From positions 1 through 23,773 of the IMG/VR virus record IMGVR_UViG_3300008108_001216: DNA of 23,773 nt. One strand, given 5' to 3'. The notes below the pieces were generated by a model. The model ran no database searches and was not told where the DNA came from. It was given only the letters and a program-made list of their open reading frames with translations. Shown in pieces: positions 15,864 to 23,773 of this stretch (positions are counted from its first letter, which is position 1; every line of letters begins with the position of its first letter). The stretch is from a virus. The position numbers and the translations under genes were made by a program.

Positions 15864-18059
15864 ATGGCTAAAAAATATCCAAAAAGCGAAGCGATATCTG
15901 ACGCAGCTCTAGAAAATTCAGAAATTTATATTGCATGGGGTGATGATTTAGCCAGTAAAGAAAAAGCACTTAAAACTAGTGCTGATTCTCTTGGCGAATT
16001 TACCGGAATAGAACACTCTACAGCCATGAGAAGATACGGATTAGACTATTCTAATCTTGATAAAAATACATCTGGTCGCCCAGGCTTAACCAGATCTGAT
16101 TATGATTTTTTCCGTCCAGACGAAGCTGTTCCTCGTACTTTTAAGGTTATACTAAAAAAAGCAGAAGATATTTATCAAAGAGTTGGTTTGGTAAAAAATG
16201 TTATAGATCTTATGGGTGATTTTGCTAGCCAAGGAATAAGACCAGTTCACAGAAATAAGAGAATAGAACGCTTTTATAGAAAATGGTTTAAAAAAGTTAG
16301 AGGCAAGGAACGCAGCGAAAGATTTCTTAACAATCTCTATAAAACAGGAAATGTTGTTGTTAATAGACAAACAGGTAAATTAAGTCTTAAAGCAACAGAA
16401 ACACTATATCAGGCAGTAGCATCTCCAGATTTTCAGGTTCAAGATATCGAAGAAATCAAACTAGAAAAAAGAGAGATTCCTTGGAAGTATACATTTATTG
16501 ATCCTTCTTTCGTTGATGTCGCAGCGGGCGCATTATCTTCATTTGTCCAGGATAAAAGATATGAATTAATTCTTCCTCCCATGTTGAGGAAAATGGTTAT
16601 CAATCCAAAAACAGAAGCAGAAAAAGAAGTAGTATCAGGACTACCGCAAGCAATATTAGAAGCAGCCAAAACAAAAAAGCCATATCCACTTGATCCAGAA
16701 AAAACATTAGTATTTCACTATAAAAAAGATGATTGGCAAACATGGGCATATCCTATGATATATGCTATTATGGATGATATTACTATTATTGAAAAGCTTA
16801 AATTAGCTGATATGGCAGCGCTTGATGGTGCCATAAGCAATATTCGTATTTTTAAACTTGGTAGTCTTGAGCATAAAATTGCTCCTACAAAAGCAGCCAC
16901 AGCTAAATTAGCAGCTATTTTAGGAAATAATGTTGGTGGTGGGACTATGGATTTGATTTGGGGTCCAGATATAGAACTAATAGAAAGTAAAACTGGTGTT
17001 CATCAGTTCTTAGGAGAAGCTAAATATATACCACACTTAAACAGCGTCTACGCTGGACTTGGTATTCCTCCTACACTAACCGGAACTTTCGGAGCGGCCG
17101 GAACAACGAATAACTTTATTTCATTAAAGACTCTTACTCAAAGACTACAATATGGTAGAGATGTTCTGATGGAATTTTGGGAAAGAGAATTTGCTTTGGT
17201 TCAAAAAGCTATGGGTTTCAAATACAGTGCCAAAGTAGAATTTGATAGAATGGACCTTAGTAATGAAGATTCAGAAAAAGCGCTATTGATTCAATTAGCT
17301 GATCGTAATCTAATTAGTGATGAACTATTGCAAACAAGATTCGGTTTTGATCCTGATATGGAAAAGACAAGACTCAACAGAGAAATAAGAGAGAGAAAGA
17401 GCGATAGAATGATCAAAAAAGCTGGACCATGGCATGATCCTACTCCGGAGCAATCTCTTAAGAAGATAGCTCTACAGACAGGAATTGTTTCTCCCAGTCA
17501 AGTTGGATTAGATTTAGAAAATAAGAAAAAGGGAGAGCAAGCAGCTCTAGAAATGAAAACACCAGCACAGCCTTCCCCAACGAAGTTGGCAAAGGATTCG
17601 CCAGAATCCTTGCCAAAAGAACCCGGCCAAGGTCGCCCAAAAAACTCTAAAGACACACAAACCAGAAAAGACAGAAAGTTTGCCCCACAAACTGGAGCAA
17701 AAATTATGTTTTGGGCAGCTGACGCCCAAGATAAGATTAGTAAGATAATTAATCCAATACTACTAGATTTTTATCAAAAGAAAAACTTAAGAAGTTTATC
17801 TAATGAAGAAGTTACAGAACTAGACAATGTAAAAACGAAAATTCTATTCTCAATAGAGCCTTTAACGGACATAACCGACGCAGAAGTAGTAGAAAAACTT
17901 AAATCATCACCTGCATCATCAAATGTCTTATTGTCCGAATATCACAAATGGGTAAATGATCTTAGATCGATTTTAAGCAAAGAACTTACTGTTGATGAAC
18001 AAAAACAGGCTAAGGCTTCTTTTTATTCTACGGTGTACACTAATCTAGCACAGGAGTAA
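15864..18059 (+). CDS. Portal protein
   Basis: The dodecameric channel at the special vertex through which DNA is packaged; it also joins head to tail. The 731 residues include a typical portal core: FFRPDEAVPRTFKVIL, LVKNVIDLMGDFASQGI, then a wing and stem region (PMIYAIMDDITIIEKLKLAD) and GLGIPPTLTG with the following loop. The C-terminal 220 residues are Lys/Pro-rich (GRPKNSKDTQTRKDRKF) and helical, longer than a minimal portal. The position after TerL and before the protease is the standard head order. The ribosome site is poor (AAAAAAAT). Confidence 0.92.
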   Translation: MAKKYPKSEAISDAALENSEIYIAWGDDLASKEKALKTSADSLGEFTGIEHSTAMRRYGLDYSNLDKNTSGRPGLTRSDYDFFRPDEAVPRTFKVILKKAEDIYQRVGLVKNVIDLMGDFASQGIRPVHRNKRIERFYRKWFKKVRGKERSERFLNNLYKTGNVVVNRQTGKLSLKATETLYQAVASPDFQVQDIEEIKLEKREIPWKYTFIDPSFVDVAAGALSSFVQDKRYELILPPMLRKMVINPKTEAEKEVVSGLPQAILEAAKTKKPYPLDPEKTLVFHYKKDDWQTWAYPMIYAIMDDITIIEKLKLADMAALDGAISNIRIFKLGSLEHKIAPTKAATAKLAAILGNNVGGGTMDLIWGPDIELIESKTGVHQFLGEAKYIPHLNSVYAGLGIPPTLTGTFGAAGTTNNFISLKTLTQRLQYGRDVLMEFWEREFALVQKAMGFKYSAKVEFDRMDLSNEDSEKALLIQLADRNLISDELLQTRFGFDPDMEKTRLNREIRERKSDRMIKKAGPWHDPTPEQSLKKIALQTGIVSPSQVGLDLENKKKGEQAALEMKTPAQPSPTKLAKDSPESLPKEPGQGRPKNSKDTQTRKDRKFAPQTGAKIMFWAADAQDKISKIINPILLDFYQKKNLRSLSNEEVTELDNVKTKILFSIEPLTDITDAEVVEKLKSSPASSNVLLSEYHKWVNDLRSILSKELTVDEQKQAKASFYSTVYTNLAQE

Positions 18060-18065
18060 AAAATA

Positions 18066-19565
18066 ATGCAAATATTTAAAGCAGAAATTGAAGATGGGCT
18101 AGAACATAAAATTCAGTCATCAGCCTCATTTTCTTATGCAGCCTCTGTTGAGCCATGCGATAGCACATACAAAGTTAAAAAATTAAAAAGCTTAGCTTCT
18201 TATGATGATTCTGATTTATATTATGTACAATCTATATTAGTTAGTTCAAATTGGAATAAAAATGATGATATTTTTGATTCCAAAGAAGTATGGATTGCTA
18301 GAAATACGCCAGAAGATAAACCAACGAATCTTGAGCATGACGAAGGAACCATAATAGGTCATATAACATCAAATTGGCCAATAACCGAAGATGGTATATT
18401 GATCGATGAAAATACTCCTATAGAAAATTTACCAGAAAAATACCATATATTAACTGGCTCTGTAATTTATAAAGCATTTAGTAATCCTGAGCTTAGAGAT
18501 CGTGCTGAAAAATTAATAGCAGAGATCGAGTCTGGTACAAAATTTGTTAGTATGGAGTGTTTCTTTAATGGATTTGATTATGGATTAATCAATACTGCAA
18601 ATGGCGAATACAAAGTACTTGCTCGTAATGACAATACAGCATATCTAACTAAGTACCTAAGAGCATACGGCGGAAATGGTCAGCATGAGTCATATAAAAT
18701 AGGTAGAGTACTTAGAAATATTACATTTTCCGGCAAAGGTTTTGTTGATAAACCAGCAAATCCTGAGAGTATAATCTTTACTAAGGAAAACTTTAATAAA
18801 TTATTAAGCGAAAAAAAAGACGATTTTATCGAACCAGGTGTATCTAAAAGTACGTTAACCTTTAACGCGGAGAATACTATTATGAGTTTAGATCTTGATC
18901 CAGTAATAAAAGAAGTAGCAGAAATCAAAAGTAAGATTGAAGCTATGGAAGTCAAAACAGCAGAATCTGCCACAGAAGCTATTGCAGCTTTAGAAACACA
19001 GAATACCGAACTCAAAAACAAAATTGCTGAATTAACAGTTGCTCTAGAGCAGATCACTCTTGAAAAAGAAGAAGCTGCCAAAAAAATGAGCGAAGAAGAT
19101 AAGATGAAAGAAGAAGAAATGAAAAAAGCCAAATCTGAACTTGAAGCAGCAAACGAAGTTATTGCTGGCTACAAGATGAAAGAAGAAGAAATGGCTAAAA
19201 AAGAAAAGAAAATGAAAAGAATGGCATCACTTGTCGAAGCAGGCTTTGATTCAGAGTCAGCTTCTGCCACAGTTGATAAATTCGATTCATTAGACGACGA
19301 CGCCTTTGCAGCAATGACAAGTCTTTTTGCTGGCAAAATGCCACCTTGGCTCAATAAAAAAGATGACAAGGAAGAAGACACAAAAGAAAAGAAAAAGGCT
19401 TCAGAAAATACAGTAGACGCTAGTGCTCTTGATAATGTAGAAACAGAAGAGAGTGTTAGCCTCAGTGTGGGTGGTGAAACAGTTTCACAAGAAGAAACCA
19501 CTCGTGCAGAATTAGTTGAATTTGTTTGTGCTAGACTAGGCAAAAAACTTAATAAGGGAGAATAA
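18066..19565 (+). CDS. Prohead protease with C-terminal scaffold domain
   Basis: A 499-residue fusion. The N-terminal 240 residues form a herpesvirus-assemblin-type serine protease: LEHDEG with H91 and KFVSMECFF with S162 are the likely catalytic pair, and FSGKGFVDKPANPES marks the end of the domain. Residues 273-420 are a long Glu/Lys-rich coiled coil with KMKEEEM repeats, typical of scaffold, followed by a short C-terminal domain that may bind the capsid shell. The protease would cleave scaffold, itself and perhaps capsid during maturation. AGGAG precedes the ATG. Confidence 0.88.
   Translation: MQIFKAEIEDGLEHKIQSSASFSYAASVEPCDSTYKVKKLKSLASYDDSDLYYVQSILVSSNWNKNDDIFDSKEVWIARNTPEDKPTNLEHDEGTIIGHITSNWPITEDGILIDENTPIENLPEKYHILTGSVIYKAFSNPELRDRAEKLIAEIESGTKFVSMECFFNGFDYGLINTANGEYKVLARNDNTAYLTKYLRAYGGNGQHESYKIGRVLRNITFSGKGFVDKPANPESIIFTKENFNKLLSEKKDDFIEPGVSKSTLTFNAENTIMSLDLDPVIKEVAEIKSKIEAMEVKTAESATEAIAALETQNTELKNKIAELTVALEQITLEKEEAAKKMSEEDKMKEEEMKKAKSELEAANEVIAGYKMKEEEMAKKEKKMKRMASLVEAGFDSESASATVDKFDSLDDDAFAAMTSLFAGKMPPWLNKKDDKEEDTKEKKKASENTVDASALDNVETEESVSLSVGGETVSQEETTRAELVEFVCARLGKKLNKGE
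18882..19565 (+). CDS. Probable nested scaffold protein, internal start (227 aa)
   Basis: An in-frame ATG (MSLDLDPVIKEVAEIKS) lies exactly at the start of the scaffold region and is preceded by GGAG with a 9-nt gap (18869-18872), a strong ribosome site that would be unexpected inside a gene. Separate scaffold made from an internal start is known for lambda C/Nu3 and herpes UL26/UL26.5. Here it is inferred from sequence only. Confidence 0.7.
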   Translation: MSLDLDPVIKEVAEIKSKIEAMEVKTAESATEAIAALETQNTELKNKIAELTVALEQITLEKEEAAKKMSEEDKMKEEEMKKAKSELEAANEVIAGYKMKEEEMAKKEKKMKRMASLVEAGFDSESASATVDKFDSLDDDAFAAMTSLFAGKMPPWLNKKDDKEEDTKEKKKASENTVDASALDNVETEESVSLSVGGETVSQEETTRAELVEFVCARLGKKLNKGE

Positions 19566-19566
19566 C

Positions 19567-20022
19567 ATGGCTCTTAAAGCAGATCGTATCGAATTACTCA
19601 CAGATGTATCATTCTTCATGAACACAGTAGCCGAAAGAGGCGGTGTTGCTAGTGTAAGTACAGGCGGATCTGGCGTATCTATGGATGATGCCAGTGCTGT
19701 TGTTGCTTATGCTGGTGCTGTTAGTGGAGCAAAACCAGTAGGTGTCCTTCTCACCGACGTGGTAAATCTTGATCTCACAAGACAGCACATCAACTGGCAC
19801 AAAGATGAAGTTCAGGTTGGTGGCAAAGTTACACTACTTCGTAACGGCCAAGTAACAACCAACATGATCGTATCTGGTGCCACACCAACTGCTGGTGCTG
19901 ATGCCTATGTCGGCGCTGACGGTAAGATCGGTACATCAAGTACAAATGCTGTAAAAATCGGTCAGTTCTTGAGAAGTAAAGACGCCGACGGTTACGCAAA
20001 AGTCTCTGTAAACATTGCTTAA
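19567..20022 (+). CDS. Head decoration (cement) protein
   Basis: A 151-residue protein between scaffold and capsid. It begins MALKADRIELLTDVSFFM and then contains AYAGAVSGAKPVGVLL, VQVGGKVTLLRNGQVTT and NAVKIGQFLRSKDADGYAKV, the Gly/Ala-rich beta pattern of phage head-stabilising proteins. The gene starts 1 nt after the previous stop, with AAGGGAGA as ribosome site. It probably binds the outside of the expanded capsid. Assignment is from position and composition. Confidence 0.75.
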   Translation: MALKADRIELLTDVSFFMNTVAERGGVASVSTGGSGVSMDDASAVVAYAGAVSGAKPVGVLLTDVVNLDLTRQHINWHKDEVQVGGKVTLLRNGQVTTNMIVSGATPTAGADAYVGADGKIGTSSTNAVKIGQFLRSKDADGYAKVSVNIA

Positions 20023-20049
20023 GCTTAAACTTATTTAAGGGAGAAAAAA

Positions 20050-21063
20050 ATGTCAGGTAATACTAAAGCATTTCAACCAACACCAGAACTAACTGATCTC
20101 TTAGTTCGCTCTGGTTCACAGAAAAGAGAAGTAGCTCTAGCTGCTAATGCAGAGTTTGCAAAGGCTCTTGAACTACCACTTCGTCAAGGATTACTCAGTG
20201 GAGATATCCTAGACGGCATTTTCGAACCAATTCAATTGGCTCAAAGTGCAACTCCAGAATTTCCACTCGACTTCCTAGCTCCTGGTACAGAGAAGGACTT
20301 CGTTGCCTATACCGTTCCAAATCATGGATATATTCCAGAGCGTCACGTTGAAGGCGATTACGTCATGGTTCCAACCTATGACATCGGCGCCTCAATCGAC
20401 TATCTCTTAAAGTATGCTCGTGATGCTCGCTGGGATGTTGTTGGTCGTGCTATGGAAGTTCTAGAAGGTTCATTTGTCAAGAAGATGAATGATGACGGAT
20501 GGCACACACTACTTGCCGCTGGCGTTGATCGTAACATTGTAGTTTACGATAGCGATGCTAGCACTGGTCAATTTACCAAGAGATTGGTAAGTTTGATGAA
20601 GACAGTTATGCGTAGAAACGGTGGTGGTAACTCGGCTAGCAATAACCGTGGACTACTTACAGACCTATACGTCTCTCCAGAGTCAATGGAAGACATTCGT
20701 AACTGGGGTCTTGATCAAGTTGATGAAGTAACACGCAGAGAGATTTACACTGCCGCAGACGGCACAATCAATCGCATCTTCGGTGTTAACCTTCATGACC
20801 TAGACGAACTTGGCGAAGGCCAAGAGTATCAACTATTCTATAGCAATACTCTAAGTGGCAGTCTACCAAGTGATCATGATTCTGAGCTAGTTGTAGGTCT
20901 TGACCTACGCAAGAGAGACAGTTTCATAATGCCAATTCGTGAACAAGTTCAGATTTTTGAAGACGATACACTACATCGTCAAAAGAGAGCTGGCTTCTAT
21001 GGTTGGGCTGAACAGGGCTTTGCTGTTCTTGACAACCGTAGAGTTCTTCTCGGCTCTCTATGA
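20050..21063 (+). CDS. Major capsid protein (HK97 fold)
   Basis: The 337 residues show the HK97-type order: an N-terminal arm (1-60), the E-loop region around EFPLDFLAPGTEKDFVAY, the long spine helix near YDIGASIDYLLKYARDARWD, and a C-terminal P-domain strand (REQVQIFEDDTLHRQKRAGFYGWAEQGFAVLD). The ribosome site AAGGGAG is excellent, codon choice is more GC-rich than in nearby genes, and a strong terminator follows, all fitting high expression. An N-terminal cleavage by the protease is possible but cannot be seen. Confidence 0.92.
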   Translation: MSGNTKAFQPTPELTDLLVRSGSQKREVALAANAEFAKALELPLRQGLLSGDILDGIFEPIQLAQSATPEFPLDFLAPGTEKDFVAYTVPNHGYIPERHVEGDYVMVPTYDIGASIDYLLKYARDARWDVVGRAMEVLEGSFVKKMNDDGWHTLLAAGVDRNIVVYDSDASTGQFTKRLVSLMKTVMRRNGGGNSASNNRGLLTDLYVSPESMEDIRNWGLDQVDEVTRREIYTAADGTINRIFGVNLHDLDELGEGQEYQLFYSNTLSGSLPSDHDSELVVGLDLRKRDSFIMPIREQVQIFEDDTLHRQKRAGFYGWAEQGFAVLDNRRVLLGSL

Positions 21064-21072
21064 TTTTGATGT

Positions 21073-21127
21073 TCAAAAATAACTTTTGAAAATAAGTAGG
21101 GCTGGGAAACCAGCCCTTCTTTTTTTT
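21073..21127 (+). terminator. Strong intrinsic terminator after the capsid gene
   Basis: GGGCTGG (21099-21105) pairs perfectly with CCAGCCC (21110-21116) over a GAAA tetraloop, followed by TTCTTTTTTTT. A second, AT-rich hairpin (TTCAAAA/TTTTGAA) precedes it. It ends the head operon. Confidence 0.95.
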
Positions 21128-21184
21128 ATACGTATAGTGTATTTACTAGTACAGCTTCAAAAATCTAACTAACGCGAGTGAATT

Positions 21185-21589
21185 ATGGCCGCAAGCAAAT
21201 ATGACTTTGCCATAGAACAAGGTACCTCCTTTAAAATATCCTTAATTTATAAGGATCAAAATAGTACTCCTATTAATTTGACTGGTTGGTGCGCCAGAAT
21301 AGTATGGAAGACCAACACAGGATCGACCCAAATTTTTAGTAGTGACAATATAGACTATAGTGTATATAAGTTTGTTATTGATGAAGCAAATGGAAAATTA
21401 ACTCTAATGTTTCCGGCATCAACAACAAATAGTTTTAATTTTAATACCGCAAAATATGATTTGGAATTACAGTCTCCAGATGACATATATTCTGGAGGAG
21501 GTAAATATACAACTAGATTATTGTTTGGCACTATTAATATAGTGAAACGATTCAGTCAATCTAGCACAGCATTGGATTGTGTACAATGA
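21185..21589 (+). CDS. Hypothetical structural protein with beta-sandwich pattern (134 aa)
   Basis: The product begins MAASKYDFAIEQGTSFKIS and contains LTGWCARIVWKTNTG, ANGKLTLMFPAS, YDLELQSPDD and TRLLFGTINIVKRFS. This pattern recalls the N-terminal domains of baseplate or receptor-binding proteins (BppU-like), seen beside tail genes in T4-like and cyanophage genomes; assignment is tentative. It starts a new unit after the terminator. The next gene's ATG overlaps its TGA. Confidence 0.7.
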   Translation: MAASKYDFAIEQGTSFKISLIYKDQNSTPINLTGWCARIVWKTNTGSTQIFSSDNIDYSVYKFVIDEANGKLTLMFPASTTNSFNFNTAKYDLELQSPDDIYSGGGKYTTRLLFGTINIVKRFSQSSTALDCVQ

Positions 21590-21903
21590 GCGAGTTCATA
21601 ATTGAAATTTTGGATCCTCAAACAAACATTATAGAGATTGAAACTAGTTTCATAGAGAATCTTAATAATGTCGAAATTGAGAGATATGAGACATTTAATT
21701 TAGAAGTTGTTAATACTGAAAAAATATTAGCAAGTGATTTACCAGATGACATACCAATGAGCAAAATTATTGGAAATTTGGATGTTAGTAGAATAGATGG
21801 ATTGAATGAATATATAAGCGATTTTGCACAAGTAAATGTGAATAATGTAATTGGTTTGGACGATTATTTAAACTCATATGAATTTGACTGTGGTAGTCCT
21901 TAA
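21586..21903 (+). CDS. Hypothetical acidic protein (105 aa)
   Basis: The ATG at 21586 overlaps the previous TGA (ATGA), so I use it rather than the upstream TTG. The product begins MSEFIIEILDPQTNIIEI and contains LASDLPDDIPMSKIIGN and SRIDGLNEYISDFAQVN. It is acidic and lies directly before the tail fibre, so it may be a fibre-attachment or chaperone protein. I do not recognise the family. Confidence 0.7.
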   Translation: MSEFIIEILDPQTNIIEIETSFIENLNNVEIERYETFNLEVVNTEKILASDLPDDIPMSKIIGNLDVSRIDGLNEYISDFAQVNVNNVIGLDDYLNSYEFDCGSP

Positions 21904-21929
21904 ACAAAACAAAATAACAGGGGTCTAAA

Positions 21930-23773
21930 ATGCCAGTTAACACAAAAATTCAGGTACGTAGAGGAACAGCCTCTCAGTGGAGTTCACAAGTATTAGCACA
22001 AGGTGAAATAGGATTTGAAACTGATAGCGGTCTTTTCAAAATAGGAGACGGATCCACTGCTTGGAGTAGTCTGCCATATGCAGCTATAAAATCGGTTGCA
22101 GCAGGAGGAGGAATATCTGTAAATACAGTTAGTGGTGTTGCTACAGTAAGCTTAAGCGATCCATCCATTCAAACCACAGATATAACTGACTTTTTAGAGG
22201 GCGTACAAGATGTTATAGGAAATAGCGGAGTAATTTCCGGTTTCGGCACAAGTAAATCATACGATGATGCTGGAACAGGTTTTACAACAGTTTCCGTTAC
22301 GGGTATGACCAACAGTCTTAGCGCCGGTTCTGGTGGTATTTATTTAACCAGTTCGGCTGTTTCAAGCAATACACAGTATACTGTTCATCTTACGGGCATA
22401 CAGCCATCAACAATAGTTGGTGTTACATCGACCGCTAGTGAATTAAATTATGTTGATATTACAACACTTGGCACAGCAGAAGCCAGTAAAGCTCTAGTAA
22501 CAGACAGTTCAAAAAATATCTATGGGATAAATAATCTTTCTGCTAGTGGCACAACCAATCTTGGAACACTACAAGTAGGAAGTAATGCTACTGTTACAGG
22601 CAATTTAGTAGTTAATGGAACAATTAGCTCAACAGGAAATCTTACAGTAGGAGGAAATCTATTAGTTAATGGTAATACTGTTACTGTTAATAGTACAACT
22701 GTTACTATTGATGACCCTATCTTTACTCTTGGTGGGGATACTGCTGGAATAAATGATAATAAAGATCGCGGTATAGAATTTAAATATAATAACGGCACAG
22801 CAGCAACAGGATTTTTCGGATATTCTGATAGCAATGACGCATTCGTATTTATTACTGGTGCAACTAATAGTAGCGAAGTATTCACAGGTCCTTTTGGACC
22901 AATTAAAGTTGGGTCAGCTAACGTAACCGGTACCATGACAGCCAACGCTATTGCTGTTACATCAACAACTGTTGTTACTAATCTTAATGCTGATAAGTTA
23001 GACGGTCAAGATGGTAGTTATTATCTAAGCTGGGATAATCAGACAAATGTTCCTGCTCCGATCACAAAAGTTATATTAACAGGAGATGTGGCTGGTACAG
23101 GGTCTGTTTCTGCTAGTGTTGGAGCTGATGTAACAGTCAGTGTCGCTGCAACAGTACAGCCCTCCAGTGTGGTTTTAGGAACAGATACTACTGGACAATA
23201 TGCTAGTACTATCTCTACTGCAGGTTCTGGATTAACAGGAACATCTGCTAATGCCAATGGAGCAACAGCATATACAATATCAAGTAATGCTAGCGCTTCT
23301 AGTGGTAACGGTACGATTGTTCTAAGAGACTCTACTGGATCATTTTCTGCTGGCAATGTTACTGCTAATAGTTTTATTAAGGCTGGTGGTACTAGTAGTC
23401 AGTTCTTAAAAGGTGATGGTAGTGTCGATACCAATACTTATATTACTAGCGCAAGTATCGGTAATGGCACACTAACATTAGCTGTTTCTGGATCTGGCTT
23501 GAGCGGATCAGCATCATTTACCGCTAATCAGAGCGGAGGAAGTACCTTTACTGTAACAAGTAATGCTACTGCTTCTTCTGGCGCAGGCACGTTGGTTCTT
23601 CGTAATTCTCTTGGTGGATTTGAGGCTGGAGCTATTGTTGCTGATTCGTTCTCTGGTAATGGGTCTAGTTTGACAAGTCTTAATGCTAGCAATCTTTCTA
23701 CTGGCACTGTGTCTAATAGTAGATTAAATGTTGCATCTACTTCTGGTCTTGGAATTTCAACATTTAGCAGCAG
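21930..23773 (+). CDS. Tail fibre protein with Mtd-type N-terminal domain (3' end outside window)
   Basis: An open frame of 614 codons starts at the ATG at 21930 (AGGGGTCTAAA upstream) and reaches the window end without a stop. The N-terminus, MPVNTKIQVRRGTASQW, then AQGEIGFETDSGLFKIGDGS and AWSSLPYA, is the pattern of the major-tropism-determinant N-terminal (virion-attachment) domain. The rest is Ser/Thr/Gly/Asn-rich beta repeats, such as GNLTVGGNLLVNGNTVTVNS followed by IDDPIFTLGG. A unit SNA-ASSG-GT-VLR-S-G-F-AG appears twice (near 23280-23370 and 23560-23650). It probably binds the host surface. Confidence 0.9.
   Translation, partial: MPVNTKIQVRRGTASQWSSQVLAQGEIGFETDSGLFKIGDGSTAWSSLPYAAIKSVAAGGGISVNTVSGVATVSLSDPSIQTTDITDFLEGVQDVIGNSGVISGFGTSKSYDDAGTGFTTVSVTGMTNSLSAGSGGIYLTSSAVSSNTQYTVHLTGIQPSTIVGVTSTASELNYVDITTLGTAEASKALVTDSSKNIYGINNLSASGTTNLGTLQVGSNATVTGNLVVNGTISSTGNLTVGGNLLVNGNTVTVNSTTVTIDDPIFTLGGDTAGINDNKDRGIEFKYNNGTAATGFFGYSDSNDAFVFITGATNSSEVFTGPFGPIKVGSANVTGTMTANAIAVTSTTVVTNLNADKLDGQDGSYYLSWDNQTNVPAPITKVILTGDVAGTGSVSASVGADVTVSVAATVQPSSVVLGTDTTGQYASTISTAGSGLTGTSANANGATAYTISSNASASSGNGTIVLRDSTGSFSAGNVTANSFIKAGGTSSQFLKGDGSVDTNTYITSASIGNGTLTLAVSGSGLSGSASFTANQSGGSTFTVTSNATASSGAGTLVLRNSLGGFEAGAIVADSFSGNGSSLTSLNASNLSTGTVSNSRLNVASTSGLGISTFSS

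Noticed and set aside
22520-23356. Minus-strand frames within the tail fibre gene
   Set aside because: They are hydrophobic, low-complexity shadows of the Ser/Thr/Asn-rich fibre repeats and lack start signals.

Overview
The window is a piece of a tailed-phage (Caudoviricetes) genome with a T4-like head-packaging module. The right part encodes a sigma-like factor, a large terminase (TerL), a portal, a prohead protease/scaffold, a decoration protein, a major capsid protein and a tail fibre that runs off the window. The host cannot be named from sequence. The left-arm promoters match the bacterial sigma70 consensus, so early transcription probably uses the host housekeeping polymerase.

Left arm (1-8990, all on the minus strand, visibly the GC-richer part): I count 31 tightly packed small genes of 31 to about 92 codons in 25 transcription units, nearly every unit with its own sigma70-type promoter. 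Most are unknown. Recognisable ones are an HU/IHF-family protein, several SH3/KOW-like paralogues, five small membrane proteins and a strikingly acidic protein. The junctions between units are highly regular. At nine of them the TGA stop of one gene is embedded in the TTGACA -35 box of the next promoter. At six the stop lies 5-18 nt before the -35 box. At the other ten an ~82 bp structured repeat (two related palindromic units around a GC-rich palindrome) lies after the gene, mostly followed by further repeated modules. Most genes share a purine-rich leader (GAAAGAGAGAAA type). This cassette architecture is the most unusual thing in the window.

Centre (9084-10694, minus strand, AT-rich): an HNH endonuclease and a GIY-YIG endonuclease with overlapping stop and start, a small exported Val/Pro/Tyr-rich protein, a strong intrinsic terminator and a small DNA-binding protein. 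Divergent promoters near 10.7 kb separate this leftward block from the rightward late block.

Right arm (10775-23773, plus strand, AT-rich): a 52-codon ORF, a sigma-70 region-2-like protein, a broken small-terminase-like gene, GDP-mannose 4,6-dehydratase, an HNH nuclease, an ERCC4-type nuclease, a TerL that is frame-disrupted and appears to lack part of its nuclease domain, a portal, a protease with a probable internally initiated scaffold, a decoration protein, the major capsid protein, a strong terminator, two small structural-type proteins and the tail fibre. The two lesions in the packaging genes may be real decay, programmed recoding or sequence error.
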